From Christiangramia lutea (lineage in GTDB: Bacteria; Bacteroidota; Bacteroidia; Flavobacteriales; Flavobacteriaceae): a DNA stretch of 64,000 bases. A program made the position numbers and the translations under genes. How positions within the stretch are numbered: the first letter of the stretch is position 1; each line of letters opens with the position of its first letter. Below, in pieces: positions 1 to 7,430 of this stretch. The notes under the pieces were generated by a model. That model did not search any database, was not told the origin of the DNA, and saw nothing but the letters and a program-made list of their open reading frames with translations. The stretch covers positions 496,001-560,000 of the forward strand of contig NZ_JAKVTV010000003.1 of assembly GCF_022489035.1 (NCBI RefSeq). The letters are read 5' to 3'.

Positions 1-618
1 ACGTTTAACAGTTCCTTTATTTGAATAGACTGAATTTTCTTCCGTGTTTCTTTCTATAGCACAATTCATACCTATAATTGAATTTTTACCGATTTTTATA
101 TTTTGTTTGACTGAAGCATTTAAACCGATATATGAATTTTCGCCAATAGTAACATTTCCTCCTGTTTTAGATCCACTCATCAATGAATTCTTTTGTATAA
201 TCGTATGATGGCCTAGGTCTGTTGTGAAAAGTATACAGTTATCCTCAATTTTAATGAAAGGCTGAAGTACACAACCCTCATCAATAAAGCAATTTGACCC
301 TACTATAAGATTAGGCCATTTCGAACATTTTGAAGAAACGTAAGTTGCATGTTTATAATTTTCCAATCCCGTTAAATCGAAAATTTTTTTTCTAATTTGA
401 TTATTTCCTACAGCAATAAAAAGTTCAAATTGATTTGCTGGAAAACGATTTTTCAATTCATTCAGTTTAATTAGGGGTTTTCCAAAGATTTCATCTTGTT
501 GGTGATAATTTTCTTCTACACAAAAGGCTACTACATCGTAATTAGTATCCTCCTGAAATACATAAGCAACATATTCTGCAAACTTACCTATACCATAAAT
601 TATTAGTTTATTATTCAT
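1..618 (-). CDS. PglD/NeuD-type sugar O/N-acyltransferase, 3'-partial
   Basis: The frame is open from an ATG at 618 to base 1 with no stop, so 206 N-terminal residues of a gene that leaves the window on the left. The N-terminus (MNNKLIIYGIGKFAEYVAYV) looks like the nucleotide-sugar-binding Rossmann-like domain of PglD/NeuD acetyltransferases. From about residue 103 there are hexapeptide repeats typical of a left-handed beta-helix (NLIVGSN, NVTIGENSYIG, NIKIGKNSIIG). GHH at residues 136-138 lies roughly where the catalytic histidine of PglD sits. By family it should transfer an acyl group from acyl-CoA to an amino or hydroxy sugar for a surface glycan. It faces away from the polysaccharide genes to its right and is separated from them by a long empty stretch, so it is probably the end of a neighbouring glycan operon. 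Exact substrate unknown. Confidence 0.8.
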   Translation of the reverse strand, partial: MNNKLIIYGIGKFAEYVAYVFQEDTNYDVVAFCVEENYHQQDEIFGKPLIKLNELKNRFPANQFELFIAVGNNQIRKKIFDLTGLENYKHATYVSSKCSKWPNLIVGSNCFIDEGCVLQPFIKIEDNCILFTTDLGHHTIIQKNSLMSGSKTGGNVTIGENSYIGLNASVKQNIKIGKNSIIGMNCAIERNTEENSVYSNKGTVKR

Positions 619-1380
619 CAAATTGAAGTTTCATATCAAATATATTGTATTCGGCTTGGATTATATTTTATTTTAAAATGTATTTTATCCACTAGATAGG
701 TAAATAATCGGATATAAATTATACTGTAAAAACGTAATATAAAATTGTAATTAATAGAAAAATATGGCTTTTTTAGGTTTTCTGAATATTTTACCAACAA
801 AAAATTTGAGGAAGATATGCTGATCTAAGAATTCACAGGTAAGGTTAATTGGATTTCGTGATTATATGACTTCGATGAATTTAAATTTGAATGAGTATTG
901 AATATTCCTATTCAAAACCTCAAATTTTAGGCAGAATTTGATTAGAAATTTAAAATTAAGTTCTTAATAAATACAGCTACGGTTCCGTTGTTAATATGAT
1001 TTTGAAATGCTTGGAAGCTTTTTATATAAGCTAGAGATACCTAGAATTCTAATTATTTTTTTAAATTTTGAAAGGTTTGTCAAATAATGTTTGAAAATTC
1101 TAAAAAAAGAAACCTGTTAAATTTTTATTCAATCTATTAACACTCTTTTGTATGTTAAGTAATTGAATTCGTGGGTATTGTATTCTAATAAAATTTTCTA
1201 AAGAAGAAATGAGGTTATATGTTCAAAATTATTACAAAATAATCATTAAACCCTCCAAAAATATTCTTAAAGTAGGAACCGGTTGATGCTTTAACAGGAA
1301 GTTCTTCCAGACATCGAAAATTTTGAAATAGCAGTTTTTAATGGCGTAAATTTAAGTAAACCATTCTAAATATTACTGCT
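619..1380. other. Long AT-rich stretch with no gene seen
   Basis: About 760 bases between the divergent acyltransferase and the repeat lipoprotein. I read both strands and found no open frame of useful length, no RNA-like fold and no clear gene remnant. It is even richer in A and T than its surroundings. It presumably carries the promoters of both flanking genes, but I could not pick one with confidence. It may also be the scar of a gene-cassette exchange, which is common at polysaccharide loci. Confidence 0.5.
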
Positions 1381-2370
1381 ATGCAAACAAGATTACTATT
1401 TTCAATTATTGTTATTTTAATTTTCATCGGATGCTCAGTAAAGCCTATTGAAGATGAAATTATTGATGATCAAATAACCCAGGCTTCTTCTCAAACGGAT
1501 GATGAAGTCGTGGGTTGTGCTGGACCTGATAACTCGATGACATTGACTCTTTCTGAGGCTAGGGCTGTTCCTAGTTGGGATGAGGTTAGAAAGCTTTATC
1601 TAAGTCTATTAAGTGAAGGTGTTTCAAGAAACGGAACTTTTGATCCTTCCGTCTGGGATATTATCGATGCCTTTAATGATCCAGATCGTGAATCACAACT
1701 AGGTGACTATACAACAACCTATTCAGTTGATTCTGATCTATGTTCAGATTCTGTACAGCTTACTATAAGAGTTGTAGCAGATCAGGAAATCCCTGTTTGC
1801 GAGTTATCAGCTGGAGAAGACAGTTCTATGGAGCTTCAATTGGCTGAAGCTTCGGCAATACCAAGTTGGGACGAGGTTCGTAAGCTTTATTTAAGTTTGT
1901 TAGACGAGGGAGTACCAAGAAATGGCGAATTTGATCCATCTATCTGGGACTTGATAGATGCTTTTAATGATCCAGATCGAGAATCTCAATTAGGTGATTA
2001 CACGACGACTTACACTATTACAGATGGAGAGTGTTCCGACTCAGTTGAATTAACTATTACCGTCATACCTGATTTTACTGATCCTGTTCCGTGTGAGTTG
2101 GATGCAGGAACCGATAGCTTGAGAGAAATGACTGAAAGTGAAGCGGCTGCTGTTCCTAGTTGGGATGAAGTTCGTAAGCTCTATTTGAGTTTGTTGGATC
2201 AAGGTGTTCCTAAAAATGGCGAATTTGATCCTTCAATTTGGGATCTTATAGATGCATTTAATGATCCGGATAAAGAATCTAGACTCGGCGATTACACAAC
2301 CACTTATACTATTTCTAATGGTGAATGCTCAGATTCAGTAGAGCTAACAATCAGGGTTGTGGCAGATTGA
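1381..2370 (+). CDS. Lipoprotein with three near-identical about 95-residue repeats
   Basis: A 329-residue predicted lipoprotein: the signal peptide ends in IFIGCS with the lipidated cysteine at residue 18, followed by an acidic linker to about residue 45. The rest is three tandem units starting at C46, C140 and C238. Each carries an AG(P/E/T)D start, the block PSWDEVRKLYLSLL, then NG-FDPS-WD-IDAFNDPD and LGDYTTTY, and ends in a C-SDSV-LTI strand. The last part resembles the edge of Ig-like or HYR-like domains found in flavobacterial adhesins; the central helical-looking block I do not recognise as a named domain. Each unit has two cysteines that could form a disulphide. There is no C-terminal sorting domain, so anchoring is by the lipid only. 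It ends at a strong terminator, so it is its own transcription unit beside the polysaccharide genes. Function unknown; a surface or periplasmic binding role is inference. Confidence 0.85.
   Translation: MQTRLLFSIIVILIFIGCSVKPIEDEIIDDQITQASSQTDDEVVGCAGPDNSMTLTLSEARAVPSWDEVRKLYLSLLSEGVSRNGTFDPSVWDIIDAFNDPDRESQLGDYTTTYSVDSDLCSDSVQLTIRVVADQEIPVCELSAGEDSSMELQLAEASAIPSWDEVRKLYLSLLDEGVPRNGEFDPSIWDLIDAFNDPDRESQLGDYTTTYTITDGECSDSVELTITVIPDFTDPVPCELDAGTDSLREMTESEAAAVPSWDEVRKLYLSLLDQGVPKNGEFDPSIWDLIDAFNDPDKESRLGDYTTTYTISNGECSDSVELTIRVVAD
1516..2367 (+). repeat. Three tandem in-gene repeats (about 94, 98 and 92 codons)
   Basis: Units at 1516-1797, 1798-2091 and 2092-2367. The protein blocks PSWDEVRKLYLSLL and LGDYTTTY are identical in all three, yet the codons differ at many third positions (for example the Arg of EVRK is AGA once and CGT twice, and Leu codons vary). 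That pattern indicates an old duplication kept by selection on the protein, not a recent DNA-level expansion. Confidence 0.9.
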
Positions 2371-2396
2371 TGACAATTCTTAATCAAATGGTGACG

Positions 2397-2423
2397 AAAG
2401 AGAGGCATTGCCTCTCTTTTTTT
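2397..2423 (+). terminator. Rho-independent terminator after the repeat lipoprotein
   Basis: Perfect stem GAGAGGC / GCCTCTC (2400-2406 with 2410-2416) with a 3-base loop, flanked by AAA and followed by seven T. It lies 26 bases after the lipoprotein stop and closes that unit before the membrane-protein gene. Confidence 0.9.
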
Positions 2424-2558
2424 CTACAGTTTTTTGTGGATGATATACACAATTAATCCTCCAGATAGCCGAGACATTGGCTAGTATCACTACATATTGG
2501 TGTTTTTTTTGTTTTGGCAGAACCTTTGTTAAATCTAAGGCGAGCTAAGAATGCAATT

Positions 2559-3767
2559 ATGTATAGTATAGATCCATTCCTGAAAATTATTGAGATAATT
2601 CTTTTGATTCCGTTTTTGTATGAACTGAATCAGGTTTTCTTGGATATACTCAAAAGAAAATATGGGCTGATAAATAAATTGAAACTCAATTTGTTATTTT
2701 TTTATCATTTAGCCTTTGGGGGGATTTATTACATATACTCTCTTTCGAATCCTTCTGACTCTAAGCGATATTTCAGAGTTCCCTTTAATACAGATAAATC
2801 CTGGTTTGAGTTTTTAGGAACTGAAACAACCTTCATAGATTTCATATCATACCCTTTCATAAATTACCTTGGATTCTCATATGAAATGATGATGTTATTA
2901 TTTACCTGGATTGGATACTGGGGATTTGTATATGGATTTCTTTTTTTCAAGGAAAATATAAGAGAAAAAGTTAAGGTGTTTAGGAGAATTGACTTGCTTA
3001 CCTTAATCTTATTCTTTCCAAACATGCATTTCTGGTCGGCCTCCCTAGGAAAGGGAGCCTTAATCTTCTTTGGAATAATGCTTTTTGCTTTTTCAATCTC
3101 AAAACCTCAGAATAGGAAAACTGGAATATTTCTTTCTTCATTATTGATTTTTGCAGTGAGGCCGCATATGTTTTTACTAATTACCATTGGTTGCTTATAC
3201 GGTTTATACTTTGGTAAAAATATGATTTCGAAAAAGAAGAAGATTATTGGAGGTATTGCTGCGCTCACCGCCATATTTCTTTTTCAAGAGAAAATTCTTG
3301 CTGTTGTAAACCTAAATGGATCTGAAAACCTGGTTCAGGATTTTCTTAGCTTTGCTCAGAACAGATCAGAAAGCCTTTCAACCGCTTCTAGTGGTGTGGC
3401 TATGGCTGATTATTCCATAATCGAGAAAATTTTTACTTTTTGGTTCAGACCATTATTTCTGGATGCTCCTGGAATCTTAGGGGTTGTCGTTTCTATAGAA
3501 AATTTTATCTACCTTTTACTTTTTGGTAAAATTCTTAAACTGAATTTTTTCAAGTTTTGGAGAAATGCACCATCGCAAGTTAAATCTTGTTTGATGATTT
3601 TTATTCTTACATCGGTTGCCATGACATTTATAATGTCAAATCTGGGAATTATGATTAGGCAAAAAACCATGATTATGTATTTCATGTTTTTTGTTATCTA
3701 TTATTACCTGGCCTATGAAAAATCCTACACGAGCGAAACCAGATTGAAGAATATAAGTCCTGCTTAA
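2559..3767 (+). CDS. Polytopic membrane protein, candidate polysaccharide polymerase (Wzy-like)
   Basis: About 402 residues from the ATG at 2559; the same frame extends to a TTG at 2514, but the ATG start is more plausible. The protein is very hydrophobic with roughly nine or ten membrane segments, and has a larger soluble stretch around residues 245-295 between late segments. Position matters: it sits just upstream of a glycosyltransferase and the pgl-type genes, and no other polymerase or flippase gene is visible in this part of the locus. Wzy polymerases share this topology and hardly any sequence, so the call rests on topology and context alone. It could instead be an unrelated transporter. 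The motif FFPNMHFWSASLGKGALIFF (about residues 153-172) is a likely conserved loop to use when searching for relatives. Confidence 0.5.
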   Translation: MYSIDPFLKIIEIILLIPFLYELNQVFLDILKRKYGLINKLKLNLLFFYHLAFGGIYYIYSLSNPSDSKRYFRVPFNTDKSWFEFLGTETTFIDFISYPFINYLGFSYEMMMLLFTWIGYWGFVYGFLFFKENIREKVKVFRRIDLLTLILFFPNMHFWSASLGKGALIFFGIMLFAFSISKPQNRKTGIFLSSLLIFAVRPHMFLLITIGCLYGLYFGKNMISKKKKIIGGIAALTAIFLFQEKILAVVNLNGSENLVQDFLSFAQNRSESLSTASSGVAMADYSIIEKIFTFWFRPLFLDAPGILGVVVSIENFIYLLLFGKILKLNFFKFWRNAPSQVKSCLMIFILTSVAMTFIMSNLGIMIRQKTMIMYFMFFVIYYYLAYEKSYTSETRLKNISPA

Positions 3768-3821
3768 GTAATAGGATTAAATTGATTTTTTATTATCACA
3801 TTTTTTAATAGTTGAAAACCT

Positions 3822-3829
3822 TAGATTTG
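3822..3829 (+). promoter_or_regulatory. Candidate -7 box before the GT4 gene
   Basis: TAGATTTG matches the Bacteroidota -7 consensus TAnnTTTG exactly and lies 24 bases before the GTG start of the glycosyltransferase. The -33 element is poor (a T-run with no TTG at the ideal distance). If active it would start the glycosyltransferase-pgl-wza-wzc unit independently of the membrane protein. Confidence 0.35.
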
Positions 3830-3853
3830 TGGCAAAATGGAAAAAAGCTTTAA

Positions 3854-5017
3854 GTGCAAAAACTAGTAAGGATAACTACCATACCGCTATCATTAGAAAA
3901 ATTACTTGAAGGGCAACTGACATTTATGAATCGGTATTATAATGTCACTGCTGTTTCTTCGGAAAAGAATAGGTTAGATAAATATGGCAAGGATAATTCG
4001 GTAAGTACTTATCACGTTGAAATGACTCGGGCTATTACTCCAGGGAAAGATCTTCGATCACTTATAAGTTTGTATCAATTTCTGAAAAAGGAAAAGCCAC
4101 TTATAGTTCACACACACACCCCGAAGGCTGGAATAATAGGAATGTTAGCTTCAAAGCTAGCTGGAGTGCCTATCAGATTACATACCGTTGCTGGCTTACC
4201 GCTACTTGAAACTTCAGGTGCAAAACGAAAAATACTGGATTTTGTTGAAAAAATGACCTATCGAATGGCCACAAGGGTATATCCCAACTCTTTTGAATTA
4301 AAGAATATATGTTTACAACTGGGATATGCCGAAGAAAATAAATTTAAGGTTCTGGGGCAGGGAAGTTCTAATGGGATCGATACAAATTATTTCGATCCTG
4401 AAAAATTTACAGATATAGAGAAGACCGAACTTCGTTCGAAATTAAATATACCAGAATCAGATTTTATTTATGTATTTGTAGGGCGACTGGTGAAAGAGAA
4501 AGGAATCAATGAATTGGTGAAATCATTTGAAAAGGTCAATTCAGAATTTCCAGAAACTACATTACTTTTAGTTGGCCCCTTTGAACAAGAGCTTGATCCC
4601 GTAGATGAAGATGTTTATAAAACAATAAAATCCCATAAAAAAATTATTACTACAGGCTATCAAACAGATGTTCGACCATTCTTTGCAATTTCAGATGTTC
4701 TTACCTTTCCAAGTTACAGGGAAGGATTTCCTAATGTTGTAATGCAGGCTAACGCGATGAGCCTACCGGTGATTGTAAGTGATATTAATGGATGTAACGA
4801 AATTGTTTCCAATGGAATTAATGGGATAATCGTGCCACCTAAAAAGAAGGATAACCTAAGGGAGGCGATGATCCTATTACTGGAAGACCGTGACTTGAGA
4901 ATGAAAGTGAAAATCAATTCACGAAAATTGATTCAGGATAAATATGAAAGAAAACAGTTTTGGCAAATTTTGTTAAAAGAATACAAAGAGTTAGAGGCCT
5001 TTCATAAACATGATTAA
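3854..5017 (+). CDS. GT4-family glycosyltransferase (GT-B fold)
   Basis: A 387-residue glycosyltransferase of the GT4 type. The N-terminal half has [19 protein letters not shown] and a TVAGLP segment, typical of capsule GTs related to PglA/WbnE-like enzymes. The C-terminal nucleotide-sugar domain starts at [17 protein letters not shown] and contains [17 protein letters not shown]. In most GT4 enzymes the second acidic residue of EX7E sits where this protein has Gln (EGFPNVVMQ); I believe several Bacteroidota capsule GTs share this, so it need not mean loss of activity. The start is GTG at 3854 because a stop codon lies immediately upstream in frame. It is followed by the pglC-like gene and probably adds the second sugar to the diNAcBac-linked lipid. 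Acts on the cytoplasmic face of the inner membrane. Confidence 0.85.
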   Translation: MQKLVRITTIPLSLEKLLEGQLTFMNRYYNVTAVSSEKNRLDKYGKDNSVSTYHVEMTRAITPGKDLRSLISLYQFLKKEKPLIVHTHTPKAGIIGMLASKLAGVPIRLHTVAGLPLLETSGAKRKILDFVEKMTYRMATRVYPNSFELKNICLQLGYAEENKFKVLGQGSSNGIDTNYFDPEKFTDIEKTELRSKLNIPESDFIYVFVGRLVKEKGINELVKSFEKVNSEFPETTLLLVGPFEQELDPVDEDVYKTIKSHKKIITTGYQTDVRPFFAISDVLTFPSYREGFPNVVMQANAMSLPVIVSDINGCNEIVSNGINGIIVPPKKKDNLREAMILLLEDRDLRMKVKINSRKLIQDKYERKQFWQILLKEYKELEAFHKHD

Positions 5018-5058
5018 ATTCGCGGCCTTTATTGGGCAGTGTAGAAATTGTAGGAAAA

Positions 5059-5664
5059 ATGTATAAAGATATCGTAAAACCATTATTGGATTTTTTCATA
5101 TCACTTATAGGTTTCATTATCATAAGTCCAGTATTTATTATTGTGCTTATTTTGTTAGCGTTTGCGAACGATGGAAAACCATTCTTTGTTCAAAGAAGGC
5201 CAGGAAAATCTGGAAGGATCTTTAAAATCATTAAGTTTCGAACCATGACAGATGGAAGGGATGAAAATGGTCATTTATTGCCAGATGCGCAGAGGTTGAC
5301 AGTAATTGGTAAATTTGTACGCAAAACATCGTTGGACGAAATTCCGCAACTAATAAATGTAATAAAGGGAGATATGAGTTTTGTAGGCCCAAGACCATTA
5401 TTGCCGGAATACCTGCCAATTTACTCAGAGGAACAAATGATAAGGCATAATGTTAGACCTGGAATTACCGGTTGGGCGCAGGTTAATGGTAGAAATGCGA
5501 TCAGCTGGAAAAAGAAGTTTGAATTAGATGTTTGGTATGTAGAAAACATTTCTTTCTGGCTGGACCTGAAAATTTTATTTAAAACAGTTCAAAAAGTATT
5601 GGTCTCAGAAGGAATCACTAGTGAAAATATGGCTACTACAGAACCTTTTAACGGAAACAATTAA
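5059..5664 (+). CDS. pglC: Undecaprenyl-phosphate phosphoglycosyltransferase, PglC type
   Basis: 201 residues from the ATG at 5059 (an in-frame TTG at 5032 is less likely; monotopic PGTs start with MYK-like sequence). It has one N-terminal hydrophobic segment (about 8-35), expected to be a re-entrant helix, then the conserved catalytic core: [20 protein letters not shown], the Asp-Glu dyad D93-E94 in [18 protein letters not shown] and the [14 protein letters not shown] block. The family transfers a sugar-1-phosphate from a UDP-sugar to undecaprenyl phosphate and so primes glycan synthesis. The short length is that of PglC and not of the five-TM WbaP/WcaJ form. The next three genes make UDP-diNAcBac, so that is the likely donor. 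It overlaps the next gene by one base (TAATG). Confidence 0.88.
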   Translation: MYKDIVKPLLDFFISLIGFIIISPVFIIVLILLAFANDGKPFFVQRRPGKSGRIFKIIKFRTMTDGRDENGHLLPDAQRLTVIGKFVRKTSLDEIPQLINVIKGDMSFVGPRPLLPEYLPIYSEEQMIRHNVRPGITGWAQVNGRNAISWKKKFELDVWYVENISFWLDLKILFKTVQKVLVSEGITSENMATTEPFNGNN

Positions 5665-6275
5665 TGATAATATTCGGAGCAAGCGGACATGGAAAAGTAA
5701 TTATTGATGTTATAGAATCTACCGGAAATTCGGTTGACTTTGTAATTGACGATGATGTTTCCGTAAAAGAACTTCTCGAGTATAAGGTTGATCATTCTTT
5801 TAATGCATCAATGAAAAACCAACCAGTAATAATCGCTGTTGGAAAAAATCAAACCAGAAAAAGAATTGCCGAAAGATTAGAAAACTCAATTTCAGAAGCT
5901 CTGGTGCACAGATCTGCGATGGTATCTAATTCCAGTTTTATCGATTTTGGGTCTGTAGTTATGGCAAACGCAAGCATAAACTCTAGTGCTACAATAGGAA
6001 AACATTGTATTATTAATACAAATAGTGTCGTAGAACATGATTCTATTCTTTCAGATTTTGTGCATATATCTCCAGGTGCGGTGATTACCGGGAACGTAAA
6101 AATAGGTGAAGGTTCTCATGTTGGAGCTGGAGCTATTGTAATTCCCGGGATTACAATAGGGAAATGGGTTACTATTGGAGCTGGAGCAGTTATTATTGAG
6201 GATATTCCTGATAATGCTGTTGTGGTGGGGAACCCTGGTAGAATTATAAAATTCAATACTGTTGAAAATGAATAA
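5664..6275 (+). CDS. pglD: UDP-4-amino-sugar N-acetyltransferase, PglD type
   Basis: 203 residues, matching the family length. The N-terminus [17 protein letters not shown] is the PglD/NeuD UDP-sugar-binding loop. From about residue 92 there is a left-handed beta-helix of hexapeptide repeats (ATIGKHC, VKIGEGSHVGAG, ITIGKWVTIGAG) that binds acetyl-CoA. The expected catalytic base is H125 in VVEHDSI. In Campylobacter, PglD acetylates UDP-4-amino-4,6-dideoxy-GlcNAc to UDP-N,N'-diacetylbacillosamine, the step after the aminotransferase PglE, whose homologue is the next gene. The start overlaps the pglC stop, and its end overlaps the start of the aminotransferase gene by eight bases, so the three are translationally coupled. 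A distinct second PglD-like gene lies at 1-618. Confidence 0.88.
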   Translation: MIIFGASGHGKVIIDVIESTGNSVDFVIDDDVSVKELLEYKVDHSFNASMKNQPVIIAVGKNQTRKRIAERLENSISEALVHRSAMVSNSSFIDFGSVVMANASINSSATIGKHCIINTNSVVEHDSILSDFVHISPGAVITGNVKIGEGSHVGAGAIVIPGITIGKWVTIGAGAVIIEDIPDNAVVVGNPGRIIKFNTVENE

Positions 6276-7419
6276 TGAGAAAATCTGGTTATCATCCCCG
6301 CATATGGGAGGAACCGAGCTTAAATATATTAATAAAGCCTTTGAGGAGAATTGGATTGCACCATTGGGTCCTAATGTGACTGGATTTGAGGAAGATATTA
6401 AAAAATATCTGAGTTCTTCAAGCAAGGACTCCTTCCAGGTAGCGGCACTAAGTTCTGGAACAGCAGCCCTTCATTTAGCCCTTATCATCCTGGGTGTTAC
6501 TAGTGAAGATGAAGTGCTATGTCAAAGTATGACCTTTGCGGCATCGGCTAATCCGATAAAATATCTTGGCGCCACTCCTGTTTTTGTAGATAGTGAGGAG
6601 GAGACTTTGAATATTTGTCCTATTCAGCTTGAAAAGGCAATTAAAGATAGGATTTCGAAAGGTAAAAAGCCTAAAGCCATAATAGCAGTTCATTTGTATG
6701 GAATGCCTTATAAAGTGGATGAAGTTCATAAGGTTGCTAAACAATACGATATTCCGGTTATTGAGGATAGTGCAGAGGCTTTGGGAAGTACCTTTAAAGG
6801 TGAAAAGTGCGGAACATTTGGTGATCTGGCAATTCTTTCTTTTAATGGAAATAAGATAATAACAACCTCAGGAGGTGGAGCATTGATCGCAAGAAATGAG
6901 GATGAAAAAAATAAAGCGGTTTTTCTTGCAACTCAGGCCAGGGATGATGCACCTCATTACCAGCATAGTCAAATAGGATACAACTATAGACTGAGTAATA
7001 TTTCTGCCGGAATAGGACGTGGACAAATGGAGGTTCTGGACAAAAGAGTTCACGCTCGCCGTGAAATGTTCGAATTTTATGTAAATTTATTCCGTTCTGT
7101 AGATGGAGTGAGAATTTTTGAAGAACCAAATAGTGATTATTTTAGTAACCACTGGTTAACAGTGATTTCAGTAAATGAAGACGTGGCTGGATTCAGTAGA
7201 GAAACCTTAAGGGAATGCCTTTTAGGGTTTAATATTGAAAGCAGACCACTTTGGAAGCCAATGCATATGCAACCAGTTTTTGATGGATGTCCTTTTTATG
7301 GCACAGGTGTTTCAGAAAAGATGTTTGAAAATGGTTTATGTTTGCCAAGTGGTTCAAACCTCACAAATGAAGACCGTAATAGAATTAAAGAGGCAATTCA
7401 AAATTGTTTGAATAAATAG
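6268..7419 (+). CDS. pglE: UDP-4-keto-sugar aminotransferase, DegT/DnrJ/EryC1/StrS family (PglE type)
   Basis: 383 residues from the ATG at 6268 (a TTG two codons upstream is in frame but unlikely). The N-terminus IWLSSPHMGGTELKYI with WIAPLGPNV is typical of PglE and close relatives. PLP is expected on K196 in SFNGNKIITTSGGG, and VIEDSAEALGS supplies the pyridine-nitrogen Asp. The enzyme would move the amino group of glutamate to C4 of UDP-2-acetamido-2,6-dideoxy-4-keto-glucose, the product of the dehydratase encoded next. Overlap with pglD and an 11-base gap to pglF indicate one operon. Other sugar aminotransferases of this superfamily look alike; the assignment to the bacillosamine branch rests on the neighbours. 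Confidence 0.87.
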   Translation: MNNEKIWLSSPHMGGTELKYINKAFEENWIAPLGPNVTGFEEDIKKYLSSSSKDSFQVAALSSGTAALHLALIILGVTSEDEVLCQSMTFAASANPIKYLGATPVFVDSEEETLNICPIQLEKAIKDRISKGKKPKAIIAVHLYGMPYKVDEVHKVAKQYDIPVIEDSAEALGSTFKGEKCGTFGDLAILSFNGNKIITTSGGGALIARNEDEKNKAVFLATQARDDAPHYQHSQIGYNYRLSNISAGIGRGQMEVLDKRVHARREMFEFYVNLFRSVDGVRIFEEPNSDYFSNHWLTVISVNEDVAGFSRETLRECLLGFNIESRPLWKPMHMQPVFDGCPFYGTGVSEKMFENGLCLPSGSNLTNEDRNRIKEAIQNCLNK

Positions 7420-7430
7420 AAAAAGTAATT

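Noticed and set aside
619-1380. Possible gene remnants or small ORFs in the long AT-rich gap
   Set aside because: Short frames only, with no recognisable protein pattern and no start or stop context; treated as empty.
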